Source of the DNA: SMXL01 sp036985715 | GTDB lineage: Bacteria > Bacteroidota > Rhodothermia > Rhodothermales > UBA10348 | Length of the DNA stretch: 53,323 bases | Assembly: GCA_036985715.1 (NCBI GenBank) | Contig: BTQE01000006.1 | Coordinates: 1-53,323, forward strand | Direction of reading: 5' to 3' | Shown here: piece by piece, positions 1-8,921 of the stretch | Position numbering within the stretch: the stretch's first letter is position 1 | How the letters are laid out: each line of letters starts with the position of its first letter | The notes under the pieces: generated by a model | Seen by the model: only the letters and a program-made list of their open reading frames with translations | Database searches by the model: none | Told to the model about the DNA's origin: nothing | Program-made: the position numbers and the translations under genes

Positions 1-128
1 GAACTGCTCCAAGTCTCATGGCGCATGTGACTGTTCCCAGTAACGCGTAACCCCATATCAGGCCGTATCCCTTGCAACCCAGTCACTTACATGCCTTTGC
101 TATTCTGAACTTCAGTCTAGAATCTCGC

Positions 129-1703
129 ATGAGTACAGCGAAGGATACTTTTCTTACCGATTTACCGGCCGAGCCGCCTGGCATACAAGCCGGACTTGAC
201 GAATACCTGGAGCCGCTGGATCGCGCAAGAGCTGCCCATTTGCTCAGACGGACGTCTATGTTTGGCACCGCTGCTGAAGTTTCGGCACTGATAGGTCGGA
301 CCGCGGGAGAGGTGGTTGACGAGCTCATTCTGAATGCTCGAGTTGCTCCGCATCCTGACGATCCCCCTTGGGCAGACAGCCTACCTCCTGGGAGAGATGC
401 TCCTTCAGAAGTAAGAGAGGCCTACAATCGTGACAACAATTCCTGGGTTAAGGACTTTCGACGGGAATGGGTTGGGGAACTCTACACCGGCGGTCTGCGC
501 GAGAAGGTGAGTCTCTTCTGGCACGATCATTTTGTAACCGAGATTCAGACCTATCGGTATGCCGTTTACGCCCATCGCTATCTGAAACTCCTGCGCACCA
601 ATTCACTGCAGTATTTCAAAACGTTTGTGCGTCGGGTCGGCTTGGATTCATCAATGCTGATCTACCTGAACGGAGACCGGAACCGATCCGGAAAGCCCAA
701 TGAAAACTACGCGAGGGAGCTGCTGGAGCTTTTCACGATGAGTCCGCAGGATGAAAATGGCCAGGACAATTATTCCGAAGACGACATTAAGGAAATCGCC
801 CGTGCGCTAACAGGTTGGGTCATCTCGCCAACGACCGGAAACGCGGTTCTGGATCCGGAACGCTACGATCCAGAGCCAAAAACTATATTTGGCTTTGAAG
901 ACTCTTTTGATTATCACGGTGTAGTCGATCTGCTTTTCGATCAAAAAGGCGCTGCGATCGCCAACTATATAGCTCAAAAAATCTACGCGCTCTTTGTGTA
1001 CGATCAACCCGACACAGCGGTCGTCGCTGAGCTTGCCCAAGAACTCCTCAACTCAGATTTCGCCATTTTCTCGACGATGGGATCTCTGTTAAAAAGCCAG
1101 CATTTTTTCGATCCCGGTGTGTTTGGAACGAAGATCAAAGATCCCGTGGAGTTTACAATCCAGTTGGCCAGGAGTACGGGCCGAGAGCCTACGGAAGACA
1201 TGATTGAATATCTCAATCATCTGATTCCCTTGATCGATCAGGAGCTTTTTAATCCACCAGGGGTCGACGGCTGGCCGGGATACCATGATTGGATTTCGAC
1301 GAGTTCGCTTCCCATGAGATGGGTTGTAAGTGACGTGGTGCTGCTTGGCTCCGACGGAGACTTGCCGCCTGTGAACCTTCAACCGATGGCTGCTGAGCTT
1401 CACGATGCCAATGATCCCGAGGCCGCGTTTTATTTGCCTGCCGCCATCGCTGAACATCTCTTCGCGGTTGACCTGGCAAGCGTGGATATCCCGGAACTTC
1501 CGGACGAGTTTGGAGGAGACCTGGACTCGAATCCAATTCCTGATGCCATACAGAACGGCCCCGCACACATCCGAAATCTATCCAAGATTTTCTTAGGCGG
1601 AGCCCCCTGGTACGAATGGTATCTGTACAATCCCGGATCGAATGAGCGATTGCTGGGCTTCGTACGCCTCCTCATTCAGTATCCAGACTATCAACTGATG
1701 TAA
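129..1703 (+). CDS. DUF1800 family protein
   Basis: The protein belongs to the DUF1800 family, large proteins of unknown biochemical function that are almost always encoded beside a DUF1501 protein. Visible family features are the early LLRR segment following the RARAAH stretch, the WHDHFVTE motif near residue 130, and the block NYARELLELFTMS followed by DIKEIARALTGW. Reading from the ATG at 129 gives 524 residues. The frame is open back to a TTG at 72, but that adds 19 residues that do not look like a signal peptide. No good Shine-Dalgarno precedes either start. I see no signal peptide or membrane segment, although its partner gene, 35 nt downstream, encodes a Tat-exported protein. It may therefore be cytoplasmic or be carried out with the partner. 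Family assignment is firm; function is unknown. Confidence 0.9.
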   Translation: MSTAKDTFLTDLPAEPPGIQAGLDEYLEPLDRARAAHLLRRTSMFGTAAEVSALIGRTAGEVVDELILNARVAPHPDDPPWADSLPPGRDAPSEVREAYNRDNNSWVKDFRREWVGELYTGGLREKVSLFWHDHFVTEIQTYRYAVYAHRYLKLLRTNSLQYFKTFVRRVGLDSSMLIYLNGDRNRSGKPNENYARELLELFTMSPQDENGQDNYSEDDIKEIARALTGWVISPTTGNAVLDPERYDPEPKTIFGFEDSFDYHGVVDLLFDQKGAAIANYIAQKIYALFVYDQPDTAVVAELAQELLNSDFAIFSTMGSLLKSQHFFDPGVFGTKIKDPVEFTIQLARSTGREPTEDMIEYLNHLIPLIDQELFNPPGVDGWPGYHDWISTSSLPMRWVVSDVVLLGSDGDLPPVNLQPMAAELHDANDPEAAFYLPAAIAEHLFAVDLASVDIPELPDEFGGDLDSNPIPDAIQNGPAHIRNLSKIFLGGAPWYEWYLYNPGSNERLLGFVRLLIQYPDYQLM

Positions 1704-1738
1704 TCCAGGCACCCGAGTCGACAAACGACGGCAAGATC

Positions 1739-3364
1739 ATGTGTACACGACAGCCAGAAAAGACCCGATTGGGAGATCGCCTCGCAGACGGCTCGGCGCA
1801 CGAGGCGCATCACGCGAGTTGGTCCAGACGGCAGTTTATGAAAGGCCTCGGAATGGTTGCTGCTGGAGCTTCAGTCTCGCTGGCTGGAACACCGGTGCAG
1901 GCCTTTGGTGGATCCTCGCTTCTATCGAAGCTGGCAAGACTTGGAACGAACCGCGTCCTGGTGATGATTCAGCTAAGCGGCGGAAATGACGGACTGAATA
2001 CGCTCGTTCCGATCAATAACGATATCTATTATAGTTCGCGGCCCGGGATCGCAATCCCTGCGAACTCGACGCTGGCACTGACCAGTGACCTCGGTTTTCA
2101 TCCTTCGTTGGCCGCTCTCGAACCCGTTTTCGGCGACGGAGACATGGCCATCGTTCAGGGAGTCGGTTATCCGGATCCGAATCTGTCTCATTTTCGGTCG
2201 ACGGATGTGTGGTTGACCGGTGATGAAGCCGGGGCTGCGGCGGGTACAGGATGGTCAGGACGCCATCTGGACGCCCTCTATCCAGAATTCGGGGAATCGC
2301 CCCCGTCGGCACCACTCGCCGTCCAGATTGGAAATACATCAGCACTCCTTTTTAAGGGACCCATTTCGAATATGGGAATGTCGCTCTTCAGCGTCGATCT
2401 ATTTGATCGAATCGCCGAGACGGGCAAGTTTTATAGTGAAGACAACATCCCCAATTCAATTCAGGGAGATGAAATCACCTTCATGCGGAAGGTGGCCAAC
2501 AGCTCTTTTCGGTACGCCTCATCCATCCAGGCGGCTTCGGAGTCAGGAAGCAATGATGTCGAATATCCATCCAACAGCTCGCTGGCGACCAACCTCTCCA
2601 TCGTCGCTCAGCTGATTAAGGGCGGCCTTGGGACGAGTATCTATCACCTGAACATCGGTGGTTTCGACACGCATGCCAATCAGCTTTCTCGCCACTCTCA
2701 GTTGTTGACGTATATCGCAGAAGCGGTTTCTGCCTTTCGGACTGACATTACGGCTGGTGGTTTGGAAGAGGAAGTACTGGTGATGACCTTCTCAGAATTC
2801 GGGCGCAGAGTCGGCCAAAATGGCTCGGCGGGAACGGATCATGGCACAGCCGCACCGATGTTCCTGTTCGGAGCCGGTGTGAACGGCGGGATGTACGGGG
2901 CCCAGCCATCCCTCGAGGATCTGGATAACGCGTTGAATATGAAGTTTAGTACCGATTTCAGATCCGTGTACTCCAGTATTCTCCTGGACTGGTTCGGCCT
3001 GGATCCGGCTGATGTCACTCAAATCTTTGGGGAAGAATTCCCTCAGATATCGTTCATATCGAGTCCGACTGGTGTAAACATTGACCATCCCTCGATTCCG
3101 TTGTCCATCACGCTCAATCAAAATTATCCGAATCCATTCAATCCAGCCACAACCATATCGTTTTCACTTAAGAGATCCATGCCGGTTGTGCTCGACGTCT
3201 ATGACGTTTCCGGTCGCCTGGTGTCACACCTGATCGATTCCGTTCTTCCGTCAGGGAACCACGATATCCGTTTCGAGGCGGGCCAGCTTCCAAGCGGCCT
3301 TTACATGTACCAGCTTCGCGCCGACGGTCGCTCACTGTCTAAATCGATGACTCTTCTCAGATAG
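1739..3364 (+). CDS. DUF1501 protein with Tat signal and type IX sorting domain
   Basis: DUF1501 family protein (sulfatase/alkaline-phosphatase-like fold in family annotations), 541 residues. A twin-arginine signal, SRRQFMKG, lies at residues 29-36 and is followed by a hydrophobic stretch and an AxA-like site near PVQAFGG. The DUF1501 core follows, with VLVMIQLSGGNDGLNTLVP near residue 73, the GGFDTHANQ segment and the EFGRR...DHGTAAP segment, which in this family carries metal-site-like residues. From about residue 455 the C terminus is a type IX secretion sorting domain: NQNYPNPFNPATTISFSL, then VYDVSGRLV and LPSGLYMYQLRADG. Export by Tat and then passage through the type IX outer-membrane translocon is the inferred route. 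It sits 35 nt after the DUF1800 gene, the standard pairing. The type IX machinery itself is not in this window. Confidence 0.92.
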   Translation: MCTRQPEKTRLGDRLADGSAHEAHHASWSRRQFMKGLGMVAAGASVSLAGTPVQAFGGSSLLSKLARLGTNRVLVMIQLSGGNDGLNTLVPINNDIYYSSRPGIAIPANSTLALTSDLGFHPSLAALEPVFGDGDMAIVQGVGYPDPNLSHFRSTDVWLTGDEAGAAAGTGWSGRHLDALYPEFGESPPSAPLAVQIGNTSALLFKGPISNMGMSLFSVDLFDRIAETGKFYSEDNIPNSIQGDEITFMRKVANSSFRYASSIQAASESGSNDVEYPSNSSLATNLSIVAQLIKGGLGTSIYHLNIGGFDTHANQLSRHSQLLTYIAEAVSAFRTDITAGGLEEEVLVMTFSEFGRRVGQNGSAGTDHGTAAPMFLFGAGVNGGMYGAQPSLEDLDNALNMKFSTDFRSVYSSILLDWFGLDPADVTQIFGEEFPQISFISSPTGVNIDHPSIPLSITLNQNYPNPFNPATTISFSLKRSMPVVLDVYDVSGRLVSHLIDSVLPSGNHDIRFEAGQLPSGLYMYQLRADGRSLSKSMTLLR

Positions 3365-3378
3365 AATCCGGGAGGTGC

Positions 3379-5442
3379 TTAATCCAGGTTCTTTTTCGAC
3401 TTTCGCTTTCGGCCAATCGATTTCCCGTCTGCGGGAAGATCCACATCTTTCAAATGCCCATCGCCAGACGAGTGGACCATTGTGTCTCCCGGAAACTGTC
3501 TGATATGAGCTGATTTGATTGCTTTCCCGGACCCTTTCGCACTCGGTGAGGCTTCGTGAATATAGAAGTCCTCGTTGGGTAATGAATCATTGTGACGCCG
3601 CGCGGCGGCGGCCGCTTTTCGCATGCTCTCGTCAGCATTTTTTCTGAGCTCACCCAGGTTCGACCGTATTCTCATCTCCAGCAGATCGAAGGCGTGCTCA
3701 AAAGCCGCCCGATCGCGCTCATTCTCGAGGTTGTCGCTCCCGGATCGAATGAGTTGATCCATTCGCGATAGACTCGCGCTCATAGCAAATAGGTAGATCG
3801 CACTATTCGCCAGGCGTGCCTGTGTTGCCTGCCGCGTCACAATCTGATCTTTGTGCCATTTACTGGCAAGTTTGAACGAATGCGAATGTTTACTAATGAG
3901 ACTGGCTAATCGAGAGGTGTACTCAGACAACTGTGGATGTGCTGATGGCATCTTGGGTCCTGGGGTCCTGTATCCCGCGAACAGCTGCGCACCCAGATGA
4001 ATAGCTCTTTTAAAAATCTTGGGATTCGATAGATTTTTCGAGAGCCGACGTACGTTCGCTGAAAGATCACTGTCGCTTCTCCAGGCGAGGGCCTCCTGAA
4101 TTCCAACCATCTGCTCTGCCAGCTGCTTCCCGCCGTAGGCAAAGATGAACGGTTGCATGACCTCGTTTGAGCCCTCAACGATTCGGTGGATTCGATTGTC
4201 CCTCCAAATACGCTCCAGCTCATTCTCTGTCATGTATCCCTCTCCACCCATAATCTCCAAAGCATCATCGATGACTTCCCATCCGAGCTCGGAGCACAAT
4301 ACCTTTGTAATCGCGGTTTCGACCATGATGTCGATATCGCCCCGATCCAACATTCCGGTCATCAGATAAAGAGATGCATCCATGGCAAACGTGAACGCCG
4401 CCATCCGTGCAATCCGTTGCTGAACCAGCTCAAATTCTGCGAGTGGACGGTCAAACTGATATCTGGTCTGGACCCACTTCAGACTCTGGTCCATCGCCTG
4501 CTTTGCTCCCCCAGTAACACCCGCTGATAGCGTGCACCGTCCGAAATTCAGGCAGGTTAACGCAACCTGCAGTCCGCGTCCTTCTTCGTGAAGCACATTC
4601 TCGCGCGGAATTCGCACATCCCTGAATCGAATTCTCGCTTGCCAGGTGCCTCGAATACCGGTTTTACTTCGGTTTTTTTCGAAGATCTCAATACCAGGCA
4701 TATCCGGTGCACAAATGAGCGCGGTAACGGCATCTTTCTCTTGACCCGTCTTTTCACTTCGAATGAGCTGCTTTGCCATTACAGTGAAAACACCGCTAAC
4801 CGAGGCGGACGTACTCCACTTCTTTTCGCCGTTGAGAGTAAAGTACTTTCCGTCATCGGACAGTACGCACCGGGTTTCCTGTCCGGCAGCATCCGATCCT
4901 ACATTGGGCTCCGACAAACAGAATGCGGAAAGGTATTCGCGCGCGACTTTTGGCAAGTAGTACTGCTTCTGCTTTTCCGTTCCAAAAAGTATGATTGCTT
5001 TGCACCCAATCGACTGATGGGCTGAGACCATTACGGCAGTCGATCCGCAATAGCGACCGATCAATTCCAACGCCCGGTTATAACTGGTGATGCCGAGTCC
5101 AAGACCTTCGTATTCCTCGGGCACGGTCATTCCCATAACTCCGATTTCGAAAAGACGCTTGATACACCATTCCGGAATGCATTCGTCCTGGTCAATCTCC
5201 ACAGACGGATGCTCATTCTTCAGATAGGCTTCGAGCTCAGCCAGGAGGGCATCGCACCGAGTTCTCTCTTCCTCGCTTTCCACTGGATACGGGAAAATCG
5301 CTTCGTCCTGAAATCGACCCCAGAATAAGTTTTTGGCGAAGCCCATTTCATCTGGCTCCGGCCCGATCATTTTGTCGATTTCAAGAATCATCTTCTGATC
5401 CTGGGCAGAAATATTCTTGAGATTTAGACTGTCGAGACTCAT
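3379..5442 (-). CDS. acyl-CoA dehydrogenase, long form
   Basis: FAD-dependent acyl-CoA dehydrogenase that should introduce the alpha-beta double bond into an acyl-CoA in beta-oxidation. The usual order is present: an N-terminal helical domain (VPEEYEGLGLG near residue 110), the middle beta domain (CLSEPNVGSDAAG, then EKKWSTSA), and a C-terminal helical domain with IMGGEGYMTE and the block RIVEGSNEVM. The Glu of VEGSNE, near residue 422, aligns with the catalytic base of the very-long-chain/ACAD9 subgroup. At 687 residues it is longer than the roughly 600 typical of that subgroup; the last 70-80 residues are polar and end in the basic tail GRKRKSKKNLD. The ATG has AGGTGA about 8 nt upstream. 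Substrate chain length cannot be told from sequence alone. Its end lies 14 nt from the convergent DUF1501 gene. Confidence 0.92.
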   Translation of the reverse strand: MSLDSLNLKNISAQDQKMILEIDKMIGPEPDEMGFAKNLFWGRFQDEAIFPYPVESEEERTRCDALLAELEAYLKNEHPSVEIDQDECIPEWCIKRLFEIGVMGMTVPEEYEGLGLGITSYNRALELIGRYCGSTAVMVSAHQSIGCKAIILFGTEKQKQYYLPKVAREYLSAFCLSEPNVGSDAAGQETRCVLSDDGKYFTLNGEKKWSTSASVSGVFTVMAKQLIRSEKTGQEKDAVTALICAPDMPGIEIFEKNRSKTGIRGTWQARIRFRDVRIPRENVLHEEGRGLQVALTCLNFGRCTLSAGVTGGAKQAMDQSLKWVQTRYQFDRPLAEFELVQQRIARMAAFTFAMDASLYLMTGMLDRGDIDIMVETAITKVLCSELGWEVIDDALEIMGGEGYMTENELERIWRDNRIHRIVEGSNEVMQPFIFAYGGKQLAEQMVGIQEALAWRSDSDLSANVRRLSKNLSNPKIFKRAIHLGAQLFAGYRTPGPKMPSAHPQLSEYTSRLASLISKHSHSFKLASKWHKDQIVTRQATQARLANSAIYLFAMSASLSRMDQLIRSGSDNLENERDRAAFEHAFDLLEMRIRSNLGELRKNADESMRKAAAAARRHNDSLPNEDFYIHEASPSAKGSGKAIKSAHIRQFPGDTMVHSSGDGHLKDVDLPADGKSIGRKRKSKKNLD

Positions 5443-5705
5443 ACATCATCACCTGATTTTTAATAGCTGATCTGACTTTTTTCCCTCTCGCTCTTCCGGT
5501 TCTTCATTCTCACGTTCGCCAGTAGTGCAGGATAATCGCGCGCTTTATTTATGGTTACCGTATTCGAGAGTTCCACCCCTATTGATGCATATTCTGTGAG
5601 AAATAGATGCTGAATGTTCCAGCTGACTGGGCCCTTCAAGTATTGGTTATATTCGGCCAGATTTTGCATCGGAAAAGCGGCAAGAAACTCCAGAAATAAA
5701 TTATT
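5443..5705. promoter_or_regulatory. divergent intergenic region, dehydrogenase / pyrF
   Basis: These 263 nt separate the divergently read acyl-CoA dehydrogenase and pyrF genes and must hold both promoters. The stretch is more A+T-rich than its surroundings. I cannot assign -7/-33 or -10/-35 boxes with confidence. A minus-strand open frame crosses it and enters pyrF, but it looks like chance (see rejected items). Confidence 0.4.
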
Positions 5706-6527
5706 GTGAAGGAATCGTTCCTCGCACGACTTCAACAGAACCAATCTTCTAAACAGTCTCATCTCTGCATTGGATTGGATCCTGACCCGGTTAAGATACC
5801 GCCTGGCCTCACGTCTTCCTCGTCAGTCGCGGATGCCGTTCTCGAGTTTACGGAGCGCATCATTCATGCCACATCTTCATATGCAACCGCTTTCAAGTTC
5901 AATATTGCCTTTTTCGAGGCCCTTGGCATCGACGGATTTCGAGTCTTGGGAGACGCTCTTTCAGTCGTGCCTGAGAACGTGCTGACCATTGCCGACGCGA
6001 AGCGTGGTGACATAGGAAATACTGCTCGTTTTTATGCCAAAGCCTTTTTTAAAGAGTTAAACTTCGATGCCATTACGATTTCCCCCTACATGGGCGGTGA
6101 TTCGGTTCGTCCATTTTTGGAATATGAGGGAAAAGGTGTCTTTCTACTCGTGCGGACATCCAATCCTGGTGGGAACGAGTTGCAGACATTGATGGTCGAG
6201 GGGGATCCTCTGTACCATATCGTGGCCAGACAAGCGGTCGATTGGGCAAGGAATCTACCCGGAACGCTCGGTTTTGTGGTCGGGGCCACCGATCTCGACG
6301 CAATGGCCCAATTGCGAACCGAGCATCCCAATGTTCCATTTCTAATTCCCGGAATCGGGGCCCAGGGAGGAAACGCTACGTCCGTCATGGATGCAGCCGG
6401 TTCAGGCCCGGTTTTGATCAACAGCAGCCGCCAGATTCTGTACGCATCCAGCGGAGATGATTTCGCACAGAAGGCCGCAGAACAATCCGAGAAATTGTGC
6501 CTCGAACTGCGGGAGGTTCGACCTTAA
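5706..6527 (+). CDS. pyrF: orotidine 5'-phosphate decarboxylase (type 2)
   Basis: Decarboxylates OMP to UMP, the last step of de novo pyrimidine synthesis. It belongs to the longer type 2 subfamily: HLCIGLDPDP opens the barrel at residues 20-29, FKFNIAFFEALG supplies the first substrate-binding lysine, and ADAKRGDIGNTA (about residues 98-109) carries the catalytic Asp-Lys-Asp cluster. ISPYMGGDSVRPF and LVRTSNPGGNE are typical of this subfamily. Length is 273 residues, as expected. The start is GTG at 5706; no in-frame ATG lies between it and the first conserved motif, and the N-terminal leader matches the family. No other pyrimidine genes are nearby. The following small gene begins 22 nt after the stop and may be co-transcribed. 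Confidence 0.97.
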   Translation: MKESFLARLQQNQSSKQSHLCIGLDPDPVKIPPGLTSSSSVADAVLEFTERIIHATSSYATAFKFNIAFFEALGIDGFRVLGDALSVVPENVLTIADAKRGDIGNTARFYAKAFFKELNFDAITISPYMGGDSVRPFLEYEGKGVFLLVRTSNPGGNELQTLMVEGDPLYHIVARQAVDWARNLPGTLGFVVGATDLDAMAQLRTEHPNVPFLIPGIGAQGGNATSVMDAAGSGPVLINSSRQILYASSGDDFAQKAAEQSEKLCLELREVRP

Positions 6528-6549
6528 AACCCACCAAACTGCTTCTGAA

Positions 6550-6873
6550 ATGGTTGTCCGAATCGTACGCATGTCCTTTCATGAGAGAAACGTGACATCG
6601 TTTCTATCGCTGTTCCATGAATTTAGCGACCGAATACGGGCTGTTTCAGGCTGCAATCACCTTGAACTTTGGCAGGACATGGATCGGCCTAACGTGATGA
6701 CGACGTACAGTCTCTGGGATTCCGTTGAGGCGCTTGAAGCGTATCGAGAGAGTGAACTTTTTCGAACAACGTGGGAGAAAGCAAGGGTGTTTTTTGATGC
6801 CTCGCCCGTCGCCTCCAGTCATACCATAAAGGTCGCGCTTCCGGCTTCGGATCGCCCGACTTCTTCTATCTGA
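6550..6873 (+). CDS. small ABM-like (antibiotic biosynthesis monooxygenase fold) protein
   Basis: A 107-residue protein starting at the ATG at 6550. The frame extends upstream into pyrF, but that part overlaps a firm gene in another frame and shows no domain. The pattern suggests the dimeric alpha-beta ferredoxin-like ABM/EthD fold: a first strand VVRIVRMSF, a helix with FLSLFHEFSDRIRAVSGC, a strand NHLELWQDMD, then TYSLWDSVEALEAYRESELF and a final TWEKARVFFDASP. The phrases W(D/E)S.EAL.AYR..E.F and a Cys after the first helix are common in this group. Members range from heme-degrading and quinol monooxygenases to proteins of unknown role, so no reaction is assigned. It lies 22 nt after pyrF and ends 12 nt before the convergent receptor gene. 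Confidence 0.75.
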   Translation: MVVRIVRMSFHERNVTSFLSLFHEFSDRIRAVSGCNHLELWQDMDRPNVMTTYSLWDSVEALEAYRESELFRTTWEKARVFFDASPVASSHTIKVALPASDRPTSSI

Positions 6874-6885
6874 GCCATTCAGCGT

Positions 6886-8919
6886 CTAAAACGAGAGACT
6901 GGCACCAAACCGCATTTCTCGACCGGTGCCCGGAAGACCGAGCTGCGGCAGCACCAACTCGTCGGTCACATTGTTCAAACCGCCATAGATCTCAATAAAG
7001 ATGCCCCCTGTCTGGAAATACCTTCGAATGGCCACCCTCAGGTTCACCACGGTAGATGACGGTAATGCCACCTGAACATTGTCCAGGTCGAGTGCATAGG
7101 CCCGTCCAATCTGTCTCACATTGGCCTGGGCAGATCCTCCCCAGCGCGTAATCAGATTCAGCGTGATCGATCCCAGCAGCTCCGGCTTTTCACTGAGCTT
7201 CTGGGTCCGGTCTTTCAGAAGCGCATCCGAGCTCATCCAGCTTACATGGCCGTTCGCCGTCAGGTTTTCGCCGATTCGGATCGAACCGGCTACTTCAATG
7301 CCTCTCACCCGACTTCCATCCAAGTTGATTCTCTTGCGTCTTCTTTCGCCCTCTACGTCTACAACTATCTGGTCGATCGTGTCGAATGTGCGTCGGTAGA
7401 AAGCGACGATTTCACCGGATACACCCTCCCCTCGAACTTCAAATTCAGCGTCAGCCTGAAAAGATGTCTCCGGTTTCAGGTTCGGATTCAGTTCAAACCG
7501 GCGGAGTGCGTCCCCGAACAGCTCCCGCATTGTGGGAAATCGGACTTTCCTCCCTATCGAGAATCGGATCCGTTGCTGCTCCGCCAATTCGTATTTCAAA
7601 TTACCGGTCAAGCCGATCGCAGTTTCCCTTTTCCGGGCCAGCTTATTGCCCGTTTCAGGTGTCGCGCTTCCATCCAGACTCGCGCCGACAGTAATTCCCC
7701 ATTGGGTCTGGAACGGCATCTCCAGTTCTACGCCCGAAGAAAAGAGATGCTGTTGAAACCGCTGTGAGAGTGACTCTGTCCCGACCGGATCTTTTGAAAA
7801 TTTCGAATCGACTTGCCGGTGCACCGAATGCAACCAGTTAACCGACGTGCGAATGGTCCCTCGGCCAAGCGATCGACTTCCAACCACACGAAGTCCGATG
7901 GTCCGGTCTTCATCCTCTTCGAGATCGGTTGTGCGTTCATATTCATTATCGCTGAACTGCTCGATGTCTTGATCGAATCGGCCCAACCACACGGTTGCCC
8001 TTAGCTGACCCTGCTCGGACCGGGCTGTTCGCGCGTTCGCGATGAACATGGTATTACGCCAGAGCGGATATCTCCAATAGCGTACGCGATCCTTTTCCGG
8101 ATCGATATGTCCCTCGGGAGCAATTCCCTTTTTCGAATCCACATGAAGAACGGATAGCCCGAATTCGGAGTCATTGTTGCCGATCCGACTGATGCGTCCA
8201 AAGACATTCGAGATGCTGCGATCTGTATTCGTTCGGACCTTTCCGCCAAGCTGACTGAACGCAATGTTCGCGCCGGCAGGCAGCGACTGTCCGTCAGTCG
8301 AAAACAAACCTCCACTCACCACCGAGGACCATTTCTCTGATCTCCACAGGTAGATCACCCTCCCTAGTTGAGAAGAATTCGACCCAAGTTGGATGGTCGA
8401 CTCCGCGTGCGAACCGGTACCGTCCATAGATCTGGATTGAAGATTGACCGCCCCTCCGATAACGTTTGTGCCATAAATCACAGATGGGACACCCCGAGAA
8501 ACAGCCATTCCGCCCAAAATCCCAGACGGTATCAGACTCATATCTACTCGATAATCCCAGGGAATATTCAGAAGTGCGCCATCAAAGAAGACTGCCACTT
8601 GACGTTCACCTGCATTCCGGACATAAATGAGGGATTCTCCTCGAGAATTCGTCTGCAAGTGAGCAGACGGTATCAACCGTACGAGGGCGGCCACAGACGG
8701 CGCATCCTGGCGCACGATCGATGCAATAGAAACTCGCCGGACGGCTTCGGTGGATCGATTGGATTCCGAAGATCCGCCGATCACGATTTCAGAGAGTTCA
8801 TACGTGCGAAGTGAGTCTGCCTCACTTGATCCGGATTGAGCCCGGGCATGGGTCGCGTCGATTCCCGACAGCACAGCGACTCCCAGAAGTATCCGACACC
8901 CTCGAATCACTTGACGCAT
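6886..8919 (-). CDS. TonB-dependent outer-membrane receptor
   Basis: A 677-residue outer-membrane receptor. A signal peptide (hydrophobic residues about 9-20) ends near HARAQS. A TonB-box-like stretch, TYELSEIVIGG, follows near residue 40. The plug domain spans roughly residues 60-165 (SVAALVRLIPS, GESLIYVRNAGERQVAVFFDG, VPSVIYGTNVIGGAVNL). The beta-barrel region carries the IRFSIGRKVRFPTMRELFG and LNPNLKPETSFQADAEFE segments typical of the family and ends in an aromatic residue, MRFGASLSF. It lacks the N-terminal carboxypeptidase-like domain of SusC proteins and has no SusD partner here. The gene begins 2 nt after the glgC stop, so the two are very likely one transcript. The ligand is unknown; 20-stranded siderophore, cobalamin or sugar receptors share these features. 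Confidence 0.93.
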   Translation of the reverse strand: MRQVIRGCRILLGVAVLSGIDATHARAQSGSSEADSLRTYELSEIVIGGSSESNRSTEAVRRVSIASIVRQDAPSVAALVRLIPSAHLQTNSRGESLIYVRNAGERQVAVFFDGALLNIPWDYRVDMSLIPSGILGGMAVSRGVPSVIYGTNVIGGAVNLQSRSMDGTGSHAESTIQLGSNSSQLGRVIYLWRSEKWSSVVSGGLFSTDGQSLPAGANIAFSQLGGKVRTNTDRSISNVFGRISRIGNNDSEFGLSVLHVDSKKGIAPEGHIDPEKDRVRYWRYPLWRNTMFIANARTARSEQGQLRATVWLGRFDQDIEQFSDNEYERTTDLEEDEDRTIGLRVVGSRSLGRGTIRTSVNWLHSVHRQVDSKFSKDPVGTESLSQRFQQHLFSSGVELEMPFQTQWGITVGASLDGSATPETGNKLARKRETAIGLTGNLKYELAEQQRIRFSIGRKVRFPTMRELFGDALRRFELNPNLKPETSFQADAEFEVRGEGVSGEIVAFYRRTFDTIDQIVVDVEGERRRKRINLDGSRVRGIEVAGSIRIGENLTANGHVSWMSSDALLKDRTQKLSEKPELLGSITLNLITRWGGSAQANVRQIGRAYALDLDNVQVALPSSTVVNLRVAIRRYFQTGGIFIEIYGGLNNVTDELVLPQLGLPGTGREMRFGASLSF

Positions 8920-8921
8920 TC

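Noticed and set aside
1..128. The end of a preceding gene at the left edge
   Set aside because: No frame in the first 128 nt shows recognisable coding sequence; I see nothing there beyond leader sequence for the DUF1800 gene.
5460..5762. A 100-codon minus-strand open frame immediately upstream of the acyl-CoA dehydrogenase
   Set aside because: It overlaps the firm pyrF start on the other strand by 57 nt, shows no recognisable motif, and fills what must be the divergent promoter region.
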